A stretch of 64,000 bases of DNA from Salinimonas chungwhensis DSM 16280 (GTDB lineage Bacteria > Pseudomonadota > Gammaproteobacteria > Enterobacterales > Alteromonadaceae): positions 1 through 64,000 of the forward strand of contig NZ_KB899381.1 of the NCBI RefSeq assembly GCF_000378185.1, in the 5' to 3' direction. The stretch's first letter is position 1. Each line of letters begins with the position of its first letter. This document shows positions 17,808 to 26,377 of the stretch, one piece after another. Both the position numbers and the translations under genes were made by a program. The notes under the pieces are model-generated. The model had not been told where the DNA came from and did not search any database. It saw only the letters and a program-made list of their open reading frames with translations.

Positions 17808-20424
17808 TGATATTCGGCGCCAGCCATTTTCTGGCAGTCTGTTCATCCCAGTTTTTGCGTTGCGCATAATCCTGAAGTTGATCTTTTTGAATTTGTGCAA
17901 CAGCGAAATAACGGGACTCGGGGTGAGAAAAATACCAACCGGATACCGCTGCGCCGGGCCACATGGCGTAGCTTTCAGTTAGCCGCATCTGAGTGTGCTT
18001 TTCAGCCTCCAGCAAATCCCATATCAATTGCTTTTCAGTATGTTCCGGGCAGGCAGCGTAGCCAGGCGCAGGCCGTATTCCCTGGTATTTTTCCCGGATA
18101 AGCGCGTCATTATCCAGCGTTTCATCGCTGGCATAGCCCCAATAGTGTTTACGCACCTGTTCGTGCAGGTATTCGGCAAATGCTTCGGCTAAGCGATCTG
18201 CAACCGCCTTGACCATGATGGCATTATAATCATCACCGTCTTTGATGAACTTGTCAGCCAGCGCCTGTTCGCCAATTCCCGCGGTCACTGCAAAGGCGCC
18301 AATGTAATCATCGATGCCGCTATCTTTGGGTGCAATGAAATCAGCCAGGCAATAATTAGGGAATTTTTCTTTACGGGTTTGTTGCCGCAAATGATGAGAC
18401 ACGCCGATAACCTGCTGACGCGTGTCGTCGGCATATATCTCAATATCATCCAGCAAACGGTTTGCCGCAAACAGACCGATAACACCTTTGGCCTGCAGGC
18501 TGTCATTGGCTATCACCTCGTCCAGCATCGCATTGGCATCGTCAAACAAACTTCTGGCTTGCTCCCCCACAACATCATCATTAAGGATGCGCGGGTATTT
18601 GCCAGCTAAAGACCAGGTTAAGAAAAACGGTGTCCAGTCAATATAGTGCCGTAATGTTTCAAGTCCGGCGGTCACTGGGGTTACGCCTAATTGCCTGGGC
18701 ACAACCGGTGGTGTAGAAAAGTCAGGCGTAGCGGCATTATCACGAGCCTCCTGTAGAGAAACCGGTTTGGAGCGGGGTTTCTTACGCGCATGCTGATCGC
18801 GGACGGTATCATACTCTTTAGCTAATTCAGCGGCATAGATATCGCGACTTTTTCGATTCAATAATTTCTGACAGACCCCTACTGCACGGCTGGCATTAGC
18901 GACATAGGCAACTGGTGCATGATAATTTTGTTCAATTTTAACCGCGGTATGCGCTTTTGATGTTGTCGCGCCGCCAATTAATAACGGTAAATCAAAACCC
19001 TGGCGTTCCATTTCTTTGGCCACATGTACCATTTCATCCAGTGACGGGGTAATCAGGCCCGATAAACCGATCATATCAACATTTTCGTCCCTGGCTGTTT
19101 GCAGAATCTTTTCGGTAGGAACCATGACCCCTAAATCGATCACCTGGAAGTTATTGCATTGCAGTACCACACCCACAATATTTTTTCCGATATCGTGAAC
19201 ATCCCCTTTAACCGTTGCCAGCAATATTTTACCTGCGCTTTTATTATCGTCGCTTTTCTCTGCTTCTATATACGGCTGCAGATGTGCCACTGCTTTTTTC
19301 ATTACCCGGGCAGACTTGACCACCTGGGGCAGGAACATCTTCCCTTCGCCAAACAGATCGCCGACGATATTCATGCCATCCATGAGCGGCCCCTCAATCA
19401 CATGCAGTGGGCGTTCAGCTTGTTGGCGGGCTTCTTCCGTATCATCGATAATATAGTCAGTAATGCCTTTGACCAGCGCATGTGCGAGCCTTTTTGACAC
19501 CGGTGCGTCGCGCCAGGACAAATCTTCTTTGGCCGCTTCTTTGCCCTCCCCCTGGTACTTTGGTGCAAGGTCAAGCAGACGTTCTGTGGCATCGTCACGG
19601 CGATTTAAAATGACATCCTCAACAGCTTCGCGCAGCTCGTTAGGTATTTCATCATAGACTTCAAGCTGCCCTGCATTCACGATGCCCATATCCATTCCCG
19701 CTCGTATGGCATGATAAAGAAAGACAGAATGCATGGCCTCCCGAACCGGATTATTACCACGAAAGGAAAATGAAATATTTGAGAGGCCGCCGGAGATGTG
19801 TGCGTGAGGACAGGTCTGACGAATAATTCTGGTAGCTTCAATAAAATCTACCGCATAGTTATTATGCTCTTCAATGCCGGTAGCCACGGCAAAAATATTC
19901 GGATCAAAGATAATATCCTCAGGCGCAAAACCTACTTTCTCGGTCAGAATTTTATAGCTGCGCTGACATATCTCGACTTTTCGTTTCTGTGTGTCGGCCT
20001 GACCTTTTTCATCAAACGCCATTACGACGGTGGCAGCGCCGTAGCGTTTTATCAACGTAGCTTGATGAATGAACTGTGCTTCACCCTCTTTAATACTAAT
20101 CGAGTTAACAATGGCCTTGCCCTGAACACACTTAAGGCCTGCCTCAATCACTTCCCATTTAGACGAGTCGATCATAATAGGGACACGGCTTATGTCCGGT
20201 TCAGAAGCGATTAGCTTGAGAAACGTCTGCATTGCCTCGACTGAATCCAACATGGCTTCATCCATGTTGATATCGATAATTTGCGCGCCGTTTTCAACTT
20301 GCTGACGAGCAACATCAAGTGCAGTCTCGTAATCACCATCCATTATGAGGCGTTTGAAGCGGGCAGATCCCGTAACGTTGGTCCGTTCGCCGATATTAAT
20401 AAACGTAGAAAATTCAGCTGTCAC
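17800..20424 (-). CDS. metH: Methionine synthase, C-terminal polypeptide (folate, B12 and activation domains)
   Basis: An 874-aa product covering the last three modules of cobalamin-dependent methionine synthase. The pterin-binding domain starts at [15 protein letters not shown]. The B12 cap and Rossmann domain has DVHDIG with Asp408 and axial ligand His410. The reactivation domain contains [12 protein letters not shown] for SAM binding. The homocysteine-binding module is absent here and is encoded separately upstream (20433-21488) in another reading frame. The GTG start has a strong Shine-Dalgarno (AGGGGGAA), which argues for a genuine split gene rather than a sequencing frameshift. The two proteins should act together to transfer methyl from methyl-THF to homocysteine. 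Confidence 0.94.
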   Translation of the reverse strand: MTAEFSTFINIGERTNVTGSARFKRLIMDGDYETALDVARQQVENGAQIIDINMDEAMLDSVEAMQTFLKLIASEPDISRVPIMIDSSKWEVIEAGLKCVQGKAIVNSISIKEGEAQFIHQATLIKRYGAATVVMAFDEKGQADTQKRKVEICQRSYKILTEKVGFAPEDIIFDPNIFAVATGIEEHNNYAVDFIEATRIIRQTCPHAHISGGLSNISFSFRGNNPVREAMHSVFLYHAIRAGMDMGIVNAGQLEVYDEIPNELREAVEDVILNRRDDATERLLDLAPKYQGEGKEAAKEDLSWRDAPVSKRLAHALVKGITDYIIDDTEEARQQAERPLHVIEGPLMDGMNIVGDLFGEGKMFLPQVVKSARVMKKAVAHLQPYIEAEKSDDNKSAGKILLATVKGDVHDIGKNIVGVVLQCNNFQVIDLGVMVPTEKILQTARDENVDMIGLSGLITPSLDEMVHVAKEMERQGFDLPLLIGGATTSKAHTAVKIEQNYHAPVAYVANASRAVGVCQKLLNRKSRDIYAAELAKEYDTVRDQHARKKPRSKPVSLQEARDNAATPDFSTPPVVPRQLGVTPVTAGLETLRHYIDWTPFFLTWSLAGKYPRILNDDVVGEQARSLFDDANAMLDEVIANDSLQAKGVIGLFAANRLLDDIEIYADDTRQQVIGVSHHLRQQTRKEKFPNYCLADFIAPKDSGIDDYIGAFAVTAGIGEQALADKFIKDGDDYNAIMVKAVADRLAEAFAEYLHEQVRKHYWGYASDETLDNDALIREKYQGIRPAPGYAACPEHTEKQLIWDLLEAEKHTQMRLTESYAMWPGAAVSGWYFSHPESRYFAVAQIQKDQLQDYAQRKNWDEQTARKWLAPNINE

Positions 20425-20432
20425 GCTTCCCC

Positions 20433-21488
20433 CTAGTGAACAAATGGTTCTAAACCGGATAAACGCATTTTAACGTCAAACCGGGGAATGGATCGTGGTG
20501 GCTGCCCGGCCACCGCATCTGCCAGAGCTTTAATATGTTCAGGTGTACTACCGCAACATCCGCCCACAATATTGACCAGCCCCGCCTGGGCCCACTCTTT
20601 AATGTGAGCTGCCATCTCGTCAGCTTCCATATCGTATTCGCCAAATTCGTTGGGCAATCCGGCGTTAGGATGCGCCGATACCAGACATTCAGCTACTCCT
20701 GCAATTTCTGCTACATACTGGCGCAGTAAATCCGGACCCAGTGCACAGTTAAGTCCAAAGGAGAAAGGGCTGATATGGCGTAACGAATAGTAGAAAGCTT
20801 CAGCGGTCTGACCTGACAATGTTCTGCCCGATGCGTCAGTAATCGTGCCCGATACCATGACTGGCAAAGTCAGTCCCAGCCGGTCGAAAACGTCATGTAC
20901 GGCAAACGCAGCCGCTTTAGCGTTGAGTGTATCAAAGATGGTTTCAAGCATTAGAATATCGACGCCGCCTTCAATCAGCGCTTCGCATGATTCTGTGTAA
21001 GCCTCGACCAGTTGCTCAAATGTAACGTTTCGTTTGCCCGGATCATTGACATCCGGTGATATGGACGCCGTGCGGTTAGTTGGCCCTAACACACCAGCAA
21101 CAAAACGCGGTTTCTGCGGATTTTCACTGGTGAACTTATCTGCAGCCCGACGCGCAAGCCTGGCAGATTCTACATTAATAAGATGCGCTTCGTTTTGCAT
21201 CTTGTAATCGGCCATGGCAATAGAAGTCGCATTAAACGTATTTGTCTCAATAATATCGGCACCGGCAGCAAGATAATCACAATGAATCTGATAAATCAGA
21301 TCTGGCTGAGTTACCGAAAGTAAATCATTGTTCCCTTTGAGATCGCAGTCCCAGTCAGCATATTGCTGACCGCGATAGTCAGCTTCATCCAGGTGATGTT
21401 GTTGAATCATGGTTCCCATGGCGCCATCCAGTACCAAAATGGCAGATTGTGCAGCCTGGGCAAGTTGTTCTGAGCGGTTACTGTTCAC
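20433..21488 (-). CDS. metH: Methionine synthase, N-terminal polypeptide (homocysteine methyltransferase module)
   Basis: A 351-aa barrel domain that binds homocysteine through zinc. Zinc cysteines are Cys248, Cys311 and Cys312 (GLNCALGPD and [10 protein letters not shown]), nearly the same numbering as E. coli MetH. The protein stops at [10 protein letters not shown], within the interdomain linker. A GTG at 21515 opens the frame, but the GTG at 21488 is preferred: it has GAGG 7 nt upstream and begins 1 nt after the metA stop. The C-terminal polypeptide starts 8 nt downstream in another frame. A stand-alone betaine or SAM-dependent homocysteine methyltransferase is possible but less likely given the exact linker fit. 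Confidence 0.92.
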   Translation of the reverse strand: MNSNRSEQLAQAAQSAILVLDGAMGTMIQQHHLDEADYRGQQYADWDCDLKGNNDLLSVTQPDLIYQIHCDYLAAGADIIETNTFNATSIAMADYKMQNEAHLINVESARLARRAADKFTSENPQKPRFVAGVLGPTNRTASISPDVNDPGKRNVTFEQLVEAYTESCEALIEGGVDILMLETIFDTLNAKAAAFAVHDVFDRLGLTLPVMVSGTITDASGRTLSGQTAEAFYYSLRHISPFSFGLNCALGPDLLRQYVAEIAGVAECLVSAHPNAGLPNEFGEYDMEADEMAAHIKEWAQAGLVNIVGGCCGSTPEHIKALADAVAGQPPRSIPRFDVKMRLSGLEPFVH

Positions 21489-21489
21489 A

Positions 21490-22434
21490 TCATACCTCGT
21501 TGTTGGGGCGAACACCCTGGTTCAGTGAGTTCAAATCAAATGGAGTTGTCTGATAAACATGATAATTAAGCCAGTTGGTAAATAACAAACTACCATGAGA
21601 GCGCCATCGTACCATGGGCGGCTTTTTGGGATTATTCTGCGGGTAGTAATTTTCAGGAATCTGCGGCGACTGCCCCGCTTCAGTGTCACGGAGAAACTCC
21701 TCGTGCAATGTTTCAGGGTCGTATTCGGGGTGACCGGTAATAAAAACTTTGCGTTTGTCATTCGTGGCAGCGATATAGGTTCCTGCATCTGCAGAGCGCG
21801 CCAGAACTTTCAATCCGGCGACATCTTCATACTGTTTGGTGGCGATGTGCCCGAAACGCGAGTGGGGCGCAAAAAAAGTAGGATCAAATCCTCTGAGCAA
21901 TTCATTGTGCGGGGTCAGTACCTGATGTTCAAAAACGCCTGAGATTTTATGCTCTCGCAAATGACGGTTTACACCATAAAAGTGAAACATAGCGGCATGC
22001 GCTGCCCAGCAGGAATAAAGCGTAGACTGAACGTTTTGCTCTGACCAATCAAATATTTCAGTCATCTTCGACCAATATTTTACCTGGGTGTACTCCAGAT
22101 GCGCCAGAGGAGCCCCCGTGACCATAAGTCCATCATAACGTTTATTTTCGACGGCGGAAAACGGATGGTAGAATGCATCCATATGCGACTGTGGTGTATT
22201 CTTAGGCGCCTGATCGTCAATGCGGATCAAATCCACATTAATTTGCAACGGCGTATTGGACAGTAGCCGAAGTAACTGTACCTCGGTTTCTATTTTGTTA
22301 GGCATTAGATTCAGAATACCGACTTCAAGAGGGCGAATATCCTGATGCGAGGCCCGCTGACTGTCCATAGTAAATATGTTTTCTCCCAGCAATACATCCT
22401 GTGCCGGAAGCTGTTCGGGAATTCTGATTGGCAT
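21490..22434 (-). CDS. metA: Homoserine O-acyltransferase MetA
   Basis: A 314-aa enzyme activating homoserine for methionine synthesis. The catalytic cysteine is Cys142 (YSCWAAHAA), with His235 and Glu237 in GHPEYD completing the triad. Residue 111, which decides the acyl donor in this family (Gly favours succinyl-CoA, Glu favours acetyl-CoA), is Ala here (GAPLAHLEY). A small residue fits succinyl-CoA better, but the assignment is not certain. It is the first gene of the operon metA - metH(N) - metH(C) - DUF938. A MetJ box lies 63-78 bp upstream of its start. Confidence 0.95.
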   Translation of the reverse strand: MPIRIPEQLPAQDVLLGENIFTMDSQRASHQDIRPLEVGILNLMPNKIETEVQLLRLLSNTPLQINVDLIRIDDQAPKNTPQSHMDAFYHPFSAVENKRYDGLMVTGAPLAHLEYTQVKYWSKMTEIFDWSEQNVQSTLYSCWAAHAAMFHFYGVNRHLREHKISGVFEHQVLTPHNELLRGFDPTFFAPHSRFGHIATKQYEDVAGLKVLARSADAGTYIAATNDKRKVFITGHPEYDPETLHEEFLRDTEAGQSPQIPENYYPQNNPKKPPMVRWRSHGSLLFTNWLNYHVYQTTPFDLNSLNQGVRPNNEV

Positions 22435-22496
22435 GGTGACTCCACACGATAATGCGTGTGTTCATTGTGGCGTGCTGAACGAAGATGTCAACTTAT

Positions 22497-22512
22497 TTAC
22501 GTCTAGACGTCT
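22497..22512. promoter_or_regulatory. MetJ operator of the methionine operon
   Basis: Two adjacent 8-bp met boxes are present: TTACGTCT (6/8) and AGACGTCT (perfect). They stand 63-78 bp upstream of metA. MetJ binds tandem met boxes with SAM as co-repressor, so the operon should be repressed when methionine is plentiful. Confidence 0.85.
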
Positions 22513-22600
22513 AAACTAACTTAAGAAAAAGAGGTGTCGGACTCAATCAACTTGTTCCACCATAAACTATATTCCTGTAGGTCAGTCGGGAGTCTGTTTT

Positions 22601-23020
22601 CTAATGATTATTTTTGTGAATAGTAACAATGAGCTCTGCTTCAGCGCGGGGGATATCACAGGATTCCATCACTTCTTCGATAGAGGCTCCCTGCTTAACG
22701 AGTTCGGCAGCACGCTGGTAAAGGCGCATTGAGGGGTCCTGTAGTTTCACCTCTCTTATCTGATTCTCAAACTGCCTGATAGCATCTTCCAATGATTGCA
22801 TATGCGTACTTTGTACTACCGACCGGCTTTGTAATTCTTCCATCTGATGTCTGACATCTCTGGTTTGGGCTTCGGTATTCTCAAGCTGCCGGGTAAGTGC
22901 GGAAATAGCAAAGTCTGCGCGTTTTCGGTACTGGCGAAAATGAATGCCCAGCGCCACTAGCAGTACCACTGAAATGGCAGCCAGAGCTAATGCCAGTACA
23001 GAAAATTGTGATGCATTCAT
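22601..23020 (-). CDS. DUF2802 protein, chemotaxis-operon-associated
   Basis: A 139-aa protein with one N-terminal membrane segment (about 7-27), a coiled-coil stretch (about 38-90) and a C-terminal DUF2802 domain containing LYQRAAELVKQGASIEEV (about 100-117), a small HTH-like fold. DUF2802 genes follow cheW at the end of polar che clusters in Vibrio, Shewanella and Pseudomonas. Their role is not established. Here a strong terminator lies between cheW and this gene, so expression may depend on read-through or on its own promoter. Confidence 0.87.
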   Translation of the reverse strand: MNASQFSVLALALAAISVVLLVALGIHFRQYRKRADFAISALTRQLENTEAQTRDVRHQMEELQSRSVVQSTHMQSLEDAIRQFENQIREVKLQDPSMRLYQRAAELVKQGASIEEVMESCDIPRAEAELIVTIHKNNH

Positions 23021-23081
23021 AAAAAATACCGTAAGATCTTATCGATCAAGAGATTAGCAAGTGATGATGTGGGAAAGCAGT

Positions 23082-23106
23082 AAAAAAGCAGGCTTGCAGC
23101 CTGCTT
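23082..23106 (-). terminator. Intrinsic terminator after cheW
   Basis: The stem AAGCAGGC/GCCTGCTT with a 5-nt loop is followed by six T on the minus strand. It lies 19 nt beyond the cheW stop and before the DUF2802 gene. Confidence 0.85.
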
Positions 23107-23124
23107 CATCGGTCGCTGAACTTA

Positions 23125-23616
23125 TCAAAGATTGGCAAGTTCATCCCATTCATCATCACTAAGCAGCTTATTGAGATCAACCAATATAAGCAACTCACCA
23201 TCGCGATTACTGACACCCTGGATAAATTTGGCACTTTCTTCCGTACCCACATTTGGCGCGCTGTCGATCTCAGAACTTTTCAGATAAACCACCTCTGCAA
23301 CGCTATCGACCAGAATACCTACCACCTGCTCATCCGACTCAATGATTACAATACGAGTATTATCTGTCGTCTCTGAGCCAGGCAAACCAAACCGGGCGCG
23401 GGTATCGATAACCGTAACCACGTTGCCCCGCAAATTAATGATACCCAGTACATAGTCCGGTGCTCCGGGTACGGGCGCTATTTCGTTGTAGCGAAGTACT
23501 TCCTGCACCTGCATTACATTGATTCCAAAGGTCTCATCGCCTAAGCGAAAGGTGACCCACTGTAATACTTCATCGTTACTATCTGGTGTATTGTTGGTTG
23601 TTCTTTCTTCACTCAT
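23125..23616 (-). CDS. cheW: Chemotaxis adaptor CheW
   Basis: A 163-aa scaffold that joins chemoreceptors to CheA. The CheW fold covers about 15-160, with the QWVTFRLGDETFGINVMQVQEVL start and the INLRGNVVTVIDTR receptor-contact strand. An N-terminal polar tail of about 18 residues is typical of this branch. It is the last gene before a terminator. Upstream are parP and parC, an arrangement known from Vibrio. Confidence 0.96.
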   Translation of the reverse strand: MSEERTTNNTPDSNDEVLQWVTFRLGDETFGINVMQVQEVLRYNEIAPVPGAPDYVLGIINLRGNVVTVIDTRARFGLPGSETTDNTRIVIIESDEQVVGILVDSVAEVVYLKSSEIDSAPNVGTEESAKFIQGVSNRDGELLILVDLNKLLSDDEWDELANL

Positions 23617-23642
23617 GAACCTGGCTCCGATTGCTAAGGCGA

Positions 23643-24419
23643 CTAATCCTGACTGCCTAAGCCATTGTTTAGCATTAATATTAGCTGGTTTACATCAACT
23701 AACGCACACATTTTTTCTTTCACGGTCCCTGCCAGCCAGGGCCGTCGGGAGTTGGCGCCGCGCCACTTAACCTCATCCTTTGCTAATGTTGTGGTATTTA
23801 CCAGTTTGTCGCTGGCTAGCCCCCACAGGCTGTCACCCAACATTATCAGGTATTGATAGTTTAGTGTCTCCGACATATTTTGATCATATTTTTCGGGCAT
23901 AACCCACATGGCGGTGTCTACTACATTGATCTTTTGATCGCGATGTAGCATCACTCCTTTAAACCAGGCCGGCTTACCAAATAACGGGCCGACTTTCTCA
24001 AGTTGGTGAATACCACCCAACGTAATAAGCGGTACCGCTAGTGTCAGCCCTGCCACCTCGAAAAACAGGGCCTGAAATCGCTCTTCAAGCTGATCTTTAA
24101 GGGCCAGCACAGAGTTAGTCGGTGCATGATGACCAGCCGCAGAAGCCGCAGAGTGGACGTCCGTCTGATCCGACTCAGCCGGGACTGGAACGTCCACGGG
24201 CTGCAAAACCTGGGCGGGCTCAAAATTCGTCGGCTCAGCGCGGCGAATAGTGGTATCAACCGGCTCGACCTGTGATTCATCAGCAAGTTGTTCAGCGGCC
24301 TTTTTCAACAGGCGTGCTGTGGTATGGCTGACGGGATCGGCGTTCGCAGGTTCGGTCAAAAGACTATCCAGATAGTCTTCCATCACCGCGTCCTGCATAT
24401 TTCGGCTGTGGTTAGTCAT
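23643..24419 (-). CDS. parP: ParP-like chemotaxis coupling protein with CheW-like domain
   Basis: A 258-aa protein. The N-terminal 100 residues are Pro/Ala-rich and disordered. A C-terminal CheW-like (AIF) domain spans about 110-250 and contains LEERFQALFFEVAGLTLAVPL. In Vibrio, ParP binds CheA and ParC and keeps chemoreceptor arrays at the pole. It overlaps parC by 8 bp and lies 26 nt before cheW, so the three are coexpressed. The assignment rests on domain layout and position; sequence identity to Vibrio ParP could not be measured. Confidence 0.85.
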   Translation of the reverse strand: MTNHSRNMQDAVMEDYLDSLLTEPANADPVSHTTARLLKKAAEQLADESQVEPVDTTIRRAEPTNFEPAQVLQPVDVPVPAESDQTDVHSAASAAGHHAPTNSVLALKDQLEERFQALFFEVAGLTLAVPLITLGGIHQLEKVGPLFGKPAWFKGVMLHRDQKINVVDTAMWVMPEKYDQNMSETLNYQYLIMLGDSLWGLASDKLVNTTTLAKDEVKWRGANSRRPWLAGTVKEKMCALVDVNQLILMLNNGLGSQD

Positions 24420-25191
24420 TGCTTGATCTCACACCGAGCGCTTTAAGCAATTGCTGATAAGCATGCACGCCCCGCGTTCGGGGAAATGCAATGGATGCTG
24501 GCAATTGAGCAAGGCTGGCATCGCGAAAACGCGTGTCTACCGGTATCATGCCTTGCCATACATCATTTTTATAATCAGTCATCAGTTTTGCCTGAGCTTT
24601 AATCGCCGCATTAGTCCGTCGGTCAAACATTGTAGGTACGATAAGCGTGTCGAACTGCTTATCCAGTGACCGCCCCATAATTGTTAACGTCTTCATCATC
24701 CTGTCCAGCCCTTTTAAAGCCAGAAACTCTGTCTGCACAGGTACGATTACCTTATCGCAGGCAGCGAGAGCATTAACCATCAACACACCCAGAACCGGCG
24801 GGCAATCAATCAGCGCTACATCAAAACGGTGCTTGACCGTTGCTAGCGCTTTTTTAAGGATGAGGCCCATCCCAGGTTCGCTACCCATCTGTCGATCCAG
24901 CGTGGCAAGTCCCATGGTTGCAGGTAGCACATACAACCCGTCCACTTTGGTCGGAGACAGGCAATTCAGTACTGTATCGGCATCGATAGTCGCTTTATTA
25001 ATAAAAATATCGTAAACAGAGCTGGTCAACCCATCCACATCGACACCAAAATAATAGCTCAACGATGCATGAGGGTCTGTGTCGATTAACAGAACCTGTT
25101 TTCCCTGCTGAGCAAGCAATCCGCCAAGGCTTACAGTGGTAGTGGTTTTGCCCACGCCGCCTTTTTGATTTGCTACAGTCCAAATCTTCAA
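24412..25191 (-). CDS. parC: ParA-like ATPase ParC (polar localisation of chemotaxis arrays)
   Basis: A 259-aa MinD/ParA-type ATPase. The deviant Walker A motif KGGVGKTTT is at 10-18, and LLIDTDPHASLSYYFG follows. The CPPVLGVLMVNAL segment and the RTNAAIKAQ region match the chromosomal ParA group found in che operons. In Vibrio this protein positions chemotaxis proteins at the flagellated pole and hands them to daughter cells. It is unrelated to topoisomerase ParC despite the shared name. No parB partner is near, which fits the polar rather than segregation role. Confidence 0.88.
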   Translation of the reverse strand: MKIWTVANQKGGVGKTTTTVSLGGLLAQQGKQVLLIDTDPHASLSYYFGVDVDGLTSSVYDIFINKATIDADTVLNCLSPTKVDGLYVLPATMGLATLDRQMGSEPGMGLILKKALATVKHRFDVALIDCPPVLGVLMVNALAACDKVIVPVQTEFLALKGLDRMMKTLTIMGRSLDKQFDTLIVPTMFDRRTNAAIKAQAKLMTDYKNDVWQGMIPVDTRFRDASLAQLPASIAFPRTRGVHAYQQLLKALGVRSSND

Positions 25192-25201
25192 CCACTGCCC
25201 C

Positions 25202-26347
25202 CTAAGATGCCGGCATCATTTCGCTGCAAACACAATCTGCCATATGGTCAATCGCAATACTTTTTTGCGCGATACTGGCTTTTGTCACCGCCTGAGGCAT
25301 ACCGAAAACCACACAGGACGCCTGGTCCTGTGCCCATATACTGGCGCCCAGCTGTCTGAGCTTGTCACAACCGTCTTTACCATCGGCGCCCATGCCGGTC
25401 AGAATTATGCCCAACACATCACCGCCATAAACCTCTGCTAAACTGGCAAAGGTCACATCTACACTGGGTTTGTATGCATTTGAAACATCGTCGGCGTTAG
25501 TTATTTGAAGTATCACCTCAGATTGTCGGCGCTGAACGCGCATTTGCTTACCGCCTGGTGCCAGATAGGCATGGCCAGGTTTTAACACATCGCCCGGTTG
25601 CGCTTCTTTAATCTGAATAGCGCACTGATTATTTAAACGTTGTGCAAAGGCGGAGGTAAAGGTGCCGGGCATATGCTGAACCAACAGCACGGGGTAAGGA
25701 AAATTTGCTGGTAGTGGTGTTAATAATTTTTGCAGTGCTACTGGCCCACCGGTAGAAGCGCCTACCGCCAAACATTGATAGTGTTTGCCGGATTTAATGA
25801 CTGAAGAGACAGTAGGAATAACGGCGGCATCTTTCTGTCCGGTCAACACCGACGATGAGCGTAAGAATGTAGACTTTGGGGCACTGCGCGCTACCGCCGG
25901 AGGCACTGACCGACTGGCAGTGCTGATGGCAGGTCTTCGCATACCGACGCCGCGACGCGCAATTAATCTGACTTTTGTTCGCAGTACAGCGGCTGCCTGT
26001 TCACGTTCTGAAGCGATGTCATCAAACTTCTTGGGCAAGAAATCCAACGCGCCGGCCTCAAGAGCATCCAGTGTCGCTTGCGCTCCCTGATGCGTGAGTG
26101 ATGAAAACATCAAAATAGGCACAGGTCGCTGCTGCATAATTGCTTTAACTGCGCTGATGCCATCCATAACCGGCATTTCCACATCCATGGTTACCACATC
26201 AGGTGACAGGCGCATTAACATCTCTAATGCTTCCTGACCATCTCTGGCCTCGCCGATAACTTCAAGTTCCCGATCGGCATTTAAGATTTCACGAACACGA
26301 CGGCGATAGAAGGTTGAATCATCCACCACCAGAACTTTAAAAGCCAT
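25202..26347 (-). CDS. cheB: Chemotaxis protein-glutamate methylesterase CheB
   Basis: A 381-aa response regulator-methylesterase that removes methyl groups from chemoreceptors. The receiver domain (1-120) has phospho-acceptor Asp55 (TMDVEMP). A variable linker of about 70 residues leads to the CheB methylesterase domain (about 190-375), with catalytic Ser in GASTGGP, His in LVQHMPG and Asp in GMGADG. It lies between cheA (30 nt) and parC (10 nt). No cheR is present in this window. Confidence 0.97.
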   Translation of the reverse strand: MAFKVLVVDDSTFYRRRVREILNADRELEVIGEARDGQEALEMLMRLSPDVVTMDVEMPVMDGISAVKAIMQQRPVPILMFSSLTHQGAQATLDALEAGALDFLPKKFDDIASEREQAAAVLRTKVRLIARRGVGMRRPAISTASRSVPPAVARSAPKSTFLRSSSVLTGQKDAAVIPTVSSVIKSGKHYQCLAVGASTGGPVALQKLLTPLPANFPYPVLLVQHMPGTFTSAFAQRLNNQCAIQIKEAQPGDVLKPGHAYLAPGGKQMRVQRRQSEVILQITNADDVSNAYKPSVDVTFASLAEVYGGDVLGIILTGMGADGKDGCDKLRQLGASIWAQDQASCVVFGMPQAVTKASIAQKSIAIDHMADCVCSEMMPAS

Positions 26348-26377
26348 GAATTACAGAATCCTTGGTCCAGTTATCGC

